Source: Stagonosporopsis chrysanthemi (taxonomy: Eukaryota; Ascomycota; Dothideomycetes; Pleosporales; Didymellaceae). From it: DNA of 11,006 nucleotides. Shown here in pieces: positions 1-7,121 of this stretch. The position numbers were made by a program, and so were the translations under genes. The notes under the pieces are model-generated. The model saw only the letters and a program-made list of their open reading frames with translations. It was not told the DNA's origin and ran no database searches. The stretch's first letter is position 1; each line of letters starts with the position of its first letter. Location: positions 1-11,006 of the forward strand of contig JAFISE010000388.1 in assembly GCA_022560025.1 (NCBI GenBank), given 5' to 3'.

Positions 1-114
1 CTGCCAGGCCCCAGCTACAGCTCCTATAAATAAGGGGCTACTACACTATAGTTATTTGCTACTAAATTCATCTGGTTTACGCTAGCAATAGCCCTCAGCA
101 GCACGCCCCTTACA
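1..114 (-). mobile_element. Probable terminus of a third LTR element, barely mutated
   Basis: This stretch is visibly GC-richer than the rest and keeps TCA, CCA and TGG trinucleotides that almost vanish after position 114. Read on the minus strand it starts TGTAAGGGGC at position 114, the TG start expected of an LTR. It contains a TATA-like TTATTTATAGG and interrupts the Copia integrase frame that ends at 115. The adjacent ATAAG (115-119) would be its target duplication; the partner copy lies outside the window. No coding sequence was found. The call is an inference from one edge only; a non-LTR junction or other flanking DNA is possible. Confidence 0.4.
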
Positions 115-138
115 ATAAGTACTCTTAATTTAAGCTTA
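115..138 (-). pseudogene. Copia integrase fragment, separated from the main copy by the gypsy insertion
   Basis: If the gypsy element and one copy of its target duplication are removed, the minus-strand Copia frame reads from 7123 straight into this piece: D K, then L K L R V L I. That fits the conserved segment after the integrase core of fungal Copia elements (K-L-x-P-R-A-L-I-G-x-L-V-G-Y), with Pro-to-Leu and Ala-to-Val explained by C-to-T changes. The frame then breaks at 114/115, where a different, GC-richer sequence begins. Positions 134-138 are the target duplication. The fragment is short, so the call depends on its continuity with 7117-9616. Confidence 0.6.
134..138. repeat. Target site duplication of the gypsy element, left copy (gctta)
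   Basis: GCTTA lies directly outside the left LTR; GCTTG lies directly outside the right LTR at 7117-7121. They differ by one G/A transition, as expected for a 5-bp duplication that was later mutated. Continuity of the Copia frame across the site supports the assignment. Confidence 0.7.
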
Positions 139-628
139 TATTAAGGTTATACTTTAAGCAAAGCTTGTAAGCACTATTTAATTAGTTCTTAAGGATAAAT
201 ACAGTAACAAGAAGCTAAAGAGAGTTTACAGTAAGGAGTACAGATACTATCTGTCTGTCTTAAAAGTAGGGGTAATAATAAGTAGTACAAAGTAGACTGT
301 CTAGCTTAAAGGTTAGAGTTAAGATCTAATAACTTAGATTATTACTTAGGTTAAACACAAACTGTAAGAGTTTATATTCTTACTATACTATATACTATAA
401 CTATAAAATACTTGTTAACAAGTAACTAGAGTTAGTCTAATAAAATATAGTTGTAGTTGCTTGTTAACAAGCAGAATTGTATTAATAAGTAATAGTCTGT
501 GCATGCTTGTTAATAAGCAAGTTATATAACTTATAATTACTTTGTCCTATGCCTTAACCTCTAGCTTCTATTAAGATTCTAGTTAGTTACTTATTATACT
601 GTGCTGCATTCTTTGCAAGATTATAACA
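139..628 (-). repeat. 3' LTR of the gypsy element (490 bp)
   Basis: Aligns end to end with 6618-7116. On the element's strand it starts TGTTATAATC and ends CCTTAATA, the final TA being a probable mutated CA. My hand alignment gives about 43 substitutions between the two LTRs, all transitions, and one 9-bp gap in the region around 479-488. It carries 12-bp palindromes of the form CTTGTTAACAAG at 411-422 and 460-471, a one-mismatch copy at 506-517, and a half copy at about 479-488. The element's polypurine tract abuts it at 629. Confidence 0.93.
411..517. repeat. Array of 12-bp palindromes in the 3' LTR
   Basis: CTTGTTAACAAG is a perfect palindrome at 411-422 and 460-471. CTTGTTAATAAG at 506-517 differs by one transition. 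TATTAATAAG at 479-488 looks like the remnant of a fourth unit lost with the 9-bp deletion relative to the other LTR. Spacing is 46-49 bp. The function is unknown; symmetrical sites in an LTR could be protein-binding sites. Confidence 0.7.
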
Positions 629-643
629 CTACTTCTTCTTCTT
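629..643 (-). promoter_or_regulatory. Polypurine tract of the gypsy element
   Basis: On the minus strand AAGAAGAAGAAGTAG ends exactly where the 3' LTR begins (TGTTATAATC). A purine run directly upstream of the 3' LTR primes plus-strand DNA synthesis in LTR retrotransposons. Its position independently confirms the LTR boundary and the element's orientation. Confidence 0.8.
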
Positions 644-754
644 ATCTAGTTTGTCTTTAAACTACGTAACAGGTAACTAGGTTTATATAAAGCTAAAGCT
701 TCCCTTTATCTAGTAATCTAGTAAGTTAAGATATCTTCTTATATTTGCAACTTT

Positions 755-1231
755 TAACTTAGCTTAGAAATTTAACAAGCTAATATACTGTCTAAAGTTT
801 CTTATAACTATTATTTCTTTAAAGGCTACAAGTACTATATTATACTAAACACTCTAAATTAAATAAAGTATACTAAGTGTACTAAGGCAGGCAAGCTATA
901 TATAAATATATCTTAAGAGTTATTAGATTGTACTTGCAAAGAGTATAAGAAGAAGGTTAAAAATAATAAAATGTTGCTAGTAACTATAATTATGCAGTTA
1001 TTACAGAATAAGAAAATTCTAAAATAGGCTAAAGATTATACACAGCACAAGGCACTAGGTTTAGCAAATAAGATAATTAAGTTAGGTAAGCTAGATTTAA
1101 CTAAAGAAGTTAATTATCTAGCTATGTCTATTAGAATATATACTTCTCTAATAACTTAGAGTGCTATAAGTTTTATTAAAGAGTCTATAGCTAACTATAG
1201 TACTTCTACACTAGCTAGTAGCAGTTTATAA
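755..1231 (+). pseudogene. Degenerate antisense ORF, Cys/Lys-rich, in the gypsy 3' region
   Basis: One plus-strand frame (codons beginning at 821) reads continuously with few stops from about 755 to the TAA at 1229-1231, opposite to the host element. Visible pieces include F F K G Y K Y (821-835 area), I K Y T K C T K A G K L Y, then E L L D C T C K E Y K K K V, a Leu/Lys-rich helical stretch, and K A L G L A N K I I K L G K L D L T K E V. If the Tyr codons are mutated Cys codons (TGT to TAT), the start matches a Cys pattern of small fungal hypothetical proteins, in which 'K-G-x-x-C' and 'C-x-x-C-x-K-A-G-x-x-C' precede a coiled-coil-like region. I recall that resemblance; I did not search for it. 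The Ser/Thr-rich tail overlaps the antisense of the chromodomain. The start codon is unclear. It could be a gene captured by the element or a host gene fragment. No function is claimed. Confidence 0.6.
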
Positions 1232-1496
1232 GGTTTATACTTAGCTCTTATATACTTTCTAACTCTAAGTATCTTAACTATTTAACTAGGTACTTGTTAT
1301 TGTAACCTTTTTTGCAATATTTTATAATTCTCTTAACTTCTTACTTGTTATTACTATTAGCTTAGTAATAGAAGTCTTTCTAAGTCAGTGTTCTTAAGTT
1401 AGCTAGTTCTAATAGCAATATATAGAACACTAAGTAGATCTTTGTATTCTTTAGCAGGTCTAGTTAGTAGTTAACTAAGCTAATCTGCTTTAAAAT
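1198..1496 (-). pseudogene. C-terminal Pol segment with chromodomain, gypsy element
   Basis: Downstream of integrase the coding frame moves by -1 at 1496-1502 and continues as F L I L K Q I S L V N Y, the usual post-integrase segment, followed by a basic linker and a chromodomain. The chromodomain core at 1244-1295 reads Y L V K * L R Y L E L E S I * E. The two stops fall where Trp codons (TGG to TAG/TAA) are expected in the pattern YLVKW-x-x-Y-x-x-x-x-x-TWE. A further N-L-x-N-C segment and a final helix follow to about 1198. In chromoviruses this domain binds modified histone tails and influences target choice. It is inactivated by stops. Confidence 0.8.
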
Positions 1497-1509
1497 AAAA
1501 AATAGTCTA

Positions 1510-2530
1510 ACTTTAACTTTGTCTAGCTTCTTTATTAGTCTTTGTGTGCATAGGTTTTTTTTAGAAGATACACTTTATCTTCTTCTTTTAGCTAAGGTAC
1601 TGTTTTTCTTTTCTAATTTGTGTAGAAGATTGCTTATAACTAAGCTTTAGTAATGTTATTAAGCAATTTCTAATATACTTTCTTTAGTCTCTGTACTAAG
1701 AATATTGCTAACTCTATTTAGATATTACTTTTAAGACTTTGTGTAAAGAGATTTAGATATTGTCTATAGCTAGCAAAGAACAGCATATAGCCTGTTACTT
1801 TTAATTTCTTGTTGTTGTATACAATTTGTACTATAAGCAAAAGTAAGACTTAGTTGTCTTGCTGCTAATTATAGTATATTTAGAGATATATTTCTATTGT
1901 CTAGTTTACTTGTTCTATTTGTTTGTCTGTCTGCAGATAATAAGCTGTTAAAAGCTTCTTCTTAGTTCCTACTTCTATAAGAAACATTGTCTAAAAGTTT
2001 AATATAAAGAGCTTGTCTTTATTACTAATAATTAATTTAAGAATACTATAGTATTAAACAATCTTGTCTAGGAATACTTGTACAAGCTGCTCTGTAGTAT
2101 AGCTATATTAAAAAGGTATAAACTTAGTAGCTTTTATAAATCTATCTACTACTATAAATATTAAATTATATTTGTAGTCTATAACAAGGTCTTTAGATAT
2201 AGGTAGCTATATAACAAAATCTATTATAATATTTGTCTATAGTGCTGTTAGTAGCTCTATTACTTATATCTTCCTATATTTTATATATATACTGTGCTTG
2301 TTTTATTAACAAGCAATATAGTTCTTAATATACTTAGTAACCTTGTTTTTTATATTAGAGAACTTATAGTATTATTTAATAAGTTCTATAGTGTGTATAA
2401 TTTCTAGGTATCTATAAAGCGTGTTATTATAGTAATCTTCTATAATCTTTGTTTATAATTTGTCTAGTACTTAAGTTAGTATATATTGTTTCTTCTAAAC
2501 TTATATAATTAAGTTAAGCTATTATAATAG
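1510..2530 (-). pseudogene. Integrase domain (gypsy)
   Basis: The order is a decayed HHCC zinc domain, then the DDE core, then the C-terminal segment. The first Asp is kept in D F V I (2219-2221). The motif expected as S-D-R-G reads S N K D, with the second catalytic Asp now Asn (2021-2023). The Glu is kept in Q I E Q V N (1913-1915). The second acid and the Glu are 36 codons apart, exactly the D-35-E spacing. Y N L I F I V V D R F I K A T K F I P and T A Y Y L Q T D are further family landmarks. The zinc domain shows His-to-Tyr and Cys-to-Tyr changes. Confidence 0.92.
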
Positions 2531-2599
2531 TTCTAAGGATTTGTTTTTATTAATTCTTAAAATAGCAGCTTTGTTAATTGTTTTTTTACCTGCAAAGTT

Positions 2600-2985
2600 G
2601 TGTCTTTAGCTAAGAGCGTCTGCTCTACTATTGTCTTTACTTAGAGTATACAGTATTTTAAACTTATACTATCCTAGTATCTCTAACTATCTTACTTATT
2701 GCCTGTTTAGGACCTTAGTAGTAGTAAAGTGTACTAAGTTCTTATAATCTGTATAGATTGTAAGTTCTAAACAGCTTTCTGCGTATACTTGCTAATATTC
2801 TAAAGCTAAGACAATTACTAACAGTTCTTTGTTGTACATATTATATTATTCTTTTAGCTCTAAAAACTTGCGTAAGTAGTAAGTAATTAGGTACTATTAT
2901 CTATCTTTCTCTTGTATAATATATACTTCTAATGCTAAATCTAAGGTATTTATTTCTATTTGTATAAGCTTATTACTTTTAAATA
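2600..2985 (-). pseudogene. RNase H domain (gypsy)
   Basis: The first active-site motif, normally I-E-T-D-A-S-D, reads I E I N T L D (2939-2959), so the catalytic Asp is Asn. Further along come Y N M Y N K E L L V I V L A L E Y, where the family has its Y-D-x-x-x-K-E-L-L-A-I-V helix, then T I Y T D Y K N L, and finally D N S R A D A L S near 2608-2634. In the living element this domain removes the RNA template after reverse transcription. Confidence 0.9.
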
Positions 2986-3129
2986 TAATTAGTATTAGAG
3001 AGTTAATATATACCTATTATAGTAACTTAAATACGTTATTCTGTTCTTTTCTTTATTTAAAGAGTATATTCTTCTATATAAGCTTTGTAAGCAGCAAAGC
3101 CTTCTTAGAGTAATCTTTAATAAAGTGTC

Positions 3130-3942
3130 TGTTAAAGTTAACAAACCTAAGAAATTCTTAAATCTCTTTAACTATTATTAAGATAGGCTAGTTCTTTACT
3201 ATGTCTATCTTAGTATTACTTATCTTTACTCTATATTGTCTTATAACAAACTCTAGGAACTCTACTTCTTTCTTATGCTATTTGCACTTCTTAGGTTTTA
3301 GTTAAAGGTCTGCTTTCTTTAAGTATTCTAGCACTTCTATAACATATTATATATACTCTTCTAGTGTTTTTAAGTACACTAAGATATTATCTAGGTATGC
3401 TACTACTGTTTTATTAAGATGTACTCTAAAGACGTTGTTAATTAACTCTTAGCACGTAGCTAGTACATTTATTAGACTAAACAGTATAACTAGGTACTTA
3501 TAAAGTCTGTATTATATCCTAAATACTGTCTTTTATTCTTTACTTTTCTTTATATAGATAAAGTTATATGCTCTTTTTAAATCTAACACAGTAAAGTACT
3601 AAGCTCCTTGTAATTAGTCCTGTAGTTCTACTATATTAAGTAGAGGATACTAATTTTTAATTATAATATTGTTAAGCTTTCTAAAGTTAATGCAAAGTTA
3701 TAGCTTGCTATCTTTCTTTAGTATAAATAGAACAAAGTACCCTATAAATAATTCTAATTGTCTAATAAATCTCTTTTTAAGGTTCTCTATAATATACTTA
3801 CACTGTATATTAAGTTTCTTCTCTAATAACTAATATATTAGCCTAAAAGTTAGTTGCTTTTCTTTCTAAAGCTTAATCTTGTAATCTTAAGGCTTATACT
3901 TAGGCAGGGCTTTTGCTGTAAGCTCTTTTTTAAACATTTGTG
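3130..3942 (-). pseudogene. Reverse transcriptase domain (gypsy)
   Basis: The motif order is that of Ty3/gypsy RT: Y F T V L D L K R A Y N F I (first catalytic Asp kept at 3581-3583), then the F-G-L-T-N-A-P-A-T-F-Q-like block read here as F S L I N V L A T C *, then Y L D N I L V Y L K T L E E (3386-3397 for YLDN). The catalytic YLDD is thus YLDN through GAT to AAT. Pro-to-Leu, Ser-to-Leu, His-to-Tyr and Gln-to-stop changes are frequent. The enzyme cannot be active. Confidence 0.95.
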
Positions 3943-4159
3943 CGTACTGTCTATATATATTAGAGATAGCAGAAGGTACACTCTTCTTCTTAACTATTAC
4001 TTTATAAGCTAGGGGCTAGTTAGTCTCTATGCAGTTAACTACTTGTATTTAGCACGTCTTAGTTAAAAGAATATTGCTAATCTCTTTCTTATCTCTTAGC
4101 TGCTCTAGAGCTCTTAAAGGCTTTAACTATAATATACTGTAGACACAGTCTCTTTACAG

Positions 4160-4520
4160 TGTTAACTTACTACGCGCCTAATCTATCTATAGATTATAAT
4201 ATTGTAACTATAGTAGTCTTAATATAACAGCGTAGGTAGCTATACCTAATATATCTAAGGTTATTAACTTATAGTAATCTTATATTCTTAGAGGTTGTAG
4301 TACTACTTTATAGGTTACTAAAGATTCTCTTAGTATTAATTCTCTGTTAGTAACTTGTAAAGAGTATAGTTTATTCTTTCTTTGCTTTGTTATACCTGTA
4401 TAATTAATAGCAGCTTAAGAAACGTAATTTCCTTGTGCTTCTAAGTCTACTATTACTGTTATCTGTTAGCTATTTAGCACAACAGAGATTCTAATAAGGT
4501 AATTAGTCTTAATAGAGTTA
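4160..4520 (-). pseudogene. Retroviral-type aspartic protease domain (gypsy)
   Basis: The frame reads I T V I V D L E A Q G N Y V S * A A I, where the family has V-D-S-G-A. Asp is kept (4445-4447) but Ser-Gly have become Leu-Glu by TCA to TTA and GGA to GAA (4439-4444). Downstream I T L D I L G I A T Y A V I L R L L * L Q Y Y N L * I D * A matches the hallmark L-G-x-x-W-L-x-x-H-N-P-x-I-D-W-x, with Gly, Pro, Trp and His codons mutated. The protease would cut Gag-Pol into mature proteins. Confidence 0.9.
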
Positions 4521-6600
4521 ATAGATTAATCTCTAGTGCTTAATATTAGCGTATATTAAAAAAAAGCTCTTCTTTACTGTCTGTTTTATATAAGTTAAGA
4601 AATTTATTCTGTATCTTAGCTTCTTTGTAAAGCTTACAGTCTTAGTATAAGTATTGTTGCTAATATAGGTTTAAGCAGTATTTATTAACTAGTAACTATT
4701 TTAAGTATATATATTATATTGTTTTTCTTCTTAGAAAGTATTTTTATTATTATTTATTCTAAAAGTAGGTTTTGTATATATTATTAGTATATTTATACTA
4801 TTTCTTGTAACACTTATATTTAGTGCTAAGAAACTATCTACTATAGAGCTTGTCTTTATAGTGTATTACGCAGCTATTATTACTGTACGCAGTTTATATA
4901 GTAGTAAAGTATTGTAGGTTCTGTAAGTCTAGTATATACATTAATAGCAAGTTGCTAGGTTGTACTAAAGCTCTGTTAAAGTCAAGCTTATCTAGGCTAT
5001 ATATATCTTTACTATATTGTCTTAGTTTAGCAGTTGTAGTGTAATTGTTGTAGTAGTATTTATTAAACTATTCTACTTACTATTTATCTTGCGTTTTTAA
5101 GAGCTAGTAAATAGATACTAAGGTGTTTTTATAGTTCTTACAAACCTAAGAAAGTGTTATTATCTAAGTTTAAGTTATTGCGTTAGTATAGTTAGTTAAA
5201 AGTTACTAGAGTAACTTCTATAACTTAATATAAGCTACTTTAAGCTTATTATCTATAATATTAAGTATATTATTATTATAAGCGTACTTTTAGTAATATG
5301 CTGCTTTGTTGTGTGCTATGCGTTTATTAGATTTGCAGTTAGTAATACTAGTCTAGTATTCTTGTTCTTTTAATTGCTAGTCTAAGACTTAGATTGTTTT
5401 GTTATAGTTTTTCTTAAATGCTAAGTTTTAGTGTATATTCTTTACTTGCTATACTAGTTAGTATATAACCTTGTTAGGCTTATATAGTATAGATACTCTG
5501 CTTTAAACACTTTGTTAGTCCTTATTAGGTATAATATATCTATTATCTGTCCTAGATCCTGTCTCTAGGTCTTCTATAAGACATCCTATGTCTTTAGTAA
5601 GTATTTCTTATTTACTAGTATTAGCAGGGTCTATCTTGCTAGTAAGTATATTAAGCTGCTGCGTAACTTTGTTCTTGCTTTAGTAGTCTTTAGTATAGTA
5701 GCCTTGTTTGCTACAGCTATAACAAGTTACTAAAAGCTTATTACTTCTTTTACTACCTTTGTTCTTATAGTCTTAATACTTAGGTCTCTTGTTAAGATTA
5801 GAGAGGTTTATAGCTTTAAAGCTATAATAGTTACTAGTTTCTGTGTATATATATTATAAGGTATTAGGCAGATATTATTCTCTATATTGCCTATATTAAA
5901 AGTTGTTGTTCCCCTTCTAGAGCTAGTATTGTTAGGTAGTAAACGCGTTTTGTTAGCTATTATAAATTCTACAACTAAGTTCTTAGTTAAGTTTATAAAG
6001 TTAGTTATTAATATTAATAGTTTCTTAAATAAGTATATTAAGAGTATTAAGCTATATACTGCTATATATTAGTTCTTTCTTAACTCTTAGCTTAAGGCTT
6101 TGTTAAAATATAGTAAGTAGAGCAGTGTTATCCTAGTTAGTGTTAGCTGCAAGTTGTTAAAAGTTAGCAGCGTAGTCTGCAGCAGAGTCTTACTATTAGA
6201 TATACTACATCTTGTGTTAGGCAATACTTAGTTTATTAATAACTCTAAAGATAGTCTTAATCTTTTCTTTAAAGTTATTAATATTGCGTATCTATTTATT
6301 AACTTTGTCTAGGGCTTCTCTTACAGTGTACTATTAAAAGAACAGCTTAATCTACTTTAAAGCTTAGTTACGCATATAACTAGCTATAAAGGTAACTTGC
6401 TAGACTTCTAGTACGCTCTGTCTTTAAAAAGTAAAGAACAAGTCTTACTAGAGTAGCTATTTATCTAGCTTGTTATAGTCTTTATAGTAGAGGTTAGGCT
6501 TTGTAATAGAGATTGTATTGCTTCTAAGAGCTACCTTGTACACAGGTAGAGCTTTGTTAAAGCTGCTTAAAGTAGCTTAGTTTCCTAAGGTAGTAGATAT
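4520..6600 (-). pseudogene. gag: gag of the gypsy element, with long C-terminal extension
   Basis: Gag forms the virus-like particle. The frame begins near 6598-6600, where ATA followed by S T T L G N is probably a mutated ATG. It runs through P N L Y Y K D Y N K L D K * L L (about 6445-6500), the conserved start of the Retrotrans_gag domain, then F T F and V T F I A S Y M R N. A CCHC zinc knuckle lies at 5683-5730: C Y S C S K Q G Y Y T K D Y, with His and the last Cys now Tyr. The same frame then continues for almost 400 more codons to the protease region. That extension includes T A Y S N N S C V I H Y K D K (4846-4893), similar to a Cys/His motif I recall from other fungal gypsy elements. 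Phase from 6600 to 5730 is unbroken. Many stops inactivate it. Confidence 0.85.
4558..4565 (-). promoter_or_regulatory. Candidate -1 frameshift site between gag and pol
   Basis: Eight T residues on the minus strand place a U UUU UUU heptamer (4558-4564) in phase with gag. The downstream protease is in the -1 frame, as expected if ribosomes slipped here. After the slip the next codon is now TAA, which could be a mutated codon. The frame offset is certain; the site is an inference. Confidence 0.35.
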
Positions 6601-6617
6601 CTTAAGGGTGTTTAAAA

Positions 6618-7116
6618 TATTAAGGTTGTACTTTAAGCAAAGCTTATAAGCACTATTTAATTAGTTCTTAAAGATAAATATAGTAACAAGAAGCTAAAAA
6701 GGGTTTGTAGTAAAGAGTATAGATACTATCTATCTGTCTTAAAAGTAGGAGTAATAATAAGTAGTATAGAGTAGACTGTCTAGCTTAAAGGTTAAAGTTA
6801 AGATCTAATAACTTAGATTATTACTTAGGTTAAACACAAACTATAAGAGTTTGTATTTCTACTATGCTATATACTATAACTATAAGATGCTTATTAATAA
6901 GTAACTAGAGTTAGTCTAATAAAATATAGTTATAGTTGCTTATTAATAAGTAGAATTGTATTATACTTGTTAACAAGTAATAGTCTGTACATGCTTATTA
7001 ACAAGTAAGTTATATAACTTGTAATTACTTTGTCCTGTGCCTTAACTTCTAGCTCCTGTTAGAATTCTAGTTAGTTACTTATTACACTGCGCTGCATCCT
7101 TTGCAAGATTATAACA
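6618..7116 (-). repeat. 5' LTR of the gypsy element (499 bp)
   Basis: Partner of 139-628 and, on the element's strand, the upstream LTR that would carry the promoter. It starts TGTTATAATC at 7116 and ends CCTTAATA at 6618. It is 9 bp longer than the 3' LTR because of an extra palindrome half at about 6962-6977. Four 12-bp palindromes are present at 6890-6901, 6939-6950, 6966-6977 and 6994-7005. I could not assign a definite TATA box in such AT-rich DNA. Confidence 0.93.
6890..7005. repeat. Array of four 12-bp palindromes in the 5' LTR
   Basis: Units are CTTATTAATAAG (6890, 6939), CTTGTTAACAAG (6966) and CTTATTAACAAG (6994). All are related by C/T or G/A changes within one palindrome, so the ancestral unit was probably CTTGTTAACAAG four times. 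Start-to-start spacings are 49, 27 and 28 bp. They lie about 110-225 bp into the LTR on the element's strand. Confidence 0.7.
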
Positions 7117-7121
7117 GCTTG
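7117..7121. repeat. Target site duplication of the gypsy element, right copy (gcttg)
   Basis: GCTTG directly follows the ...ATAACA end of the right LTR and pairs with GCTTA at 134-138. One transition separates the copies. Confidence 0.7.

Larger units (their letters stand above)
1497..4558 (-). pseudogene. pol: pol of the gypsy element (protease-RT-RNase H-integrase)
   Basis: A single minus-strand frame of about 1020 codons spans protease, RT, RNase H and integrase. I checked phase between the catalytic codons: 4447, 3397, 2941, 2221, 2023 and 1915 are all in frame, so no net indels occurred over that span. It is broken only by point mutations that create many stops and remove active-site acids in all four enzymes. 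Relative to gag it is in the -1 frame, and relative to the chromodomain segment it is again offset by one, each time at a T run. Domain order PR-RT-RH-IN identifies Ty3/gypsy rather than Copia. The length is normal for the family. Confidence 0.92.
139..7116 (-). mobile_element. Complete but inactivated Ty3/gypsy chromovirus, minus strand
   Basis: A 6978-bp LTR retrotransposon with both LTRs, a 5-bp target duplication, a polypurine tract and the gypsy domain order gag, protease, RT, RNase H, integrase, chromodomain, all read on the minus strand. The C-terminal chromodomain places it among the chromoviruses. In this group that domain is known to steer integration toward particular chromatin, often heterochromatin. 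Every domain is recognisable yet full of TAA/TAG stops and transition-type substitutions, with catalytic residues lost in protease, RT, RNase H and integrase. It sits inside a Copia integrase. It also carries an antisense degenerate ORF near its 3' end. Confidence 0.93.

Noticed and set aside
2295..2312. CTTGTTTTATTAACAAG near-palindrome inside integrase as another LTR fragment
   Set aside because: Only the core resembles the LTR palindromes and the flanks do not align to either LTR. It sits in frame within the integrase zinc-domain region.
5887..6072. 61-codon plus-strand open frame beginning with TTG
   Set aside because: It lies antisense to recognisable gag sequence (the knuckle-proximal part), has no ATG and no convincing similarity, and its composition is that of RIP-mutated DNA read backwards. 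It is a chance survivor.
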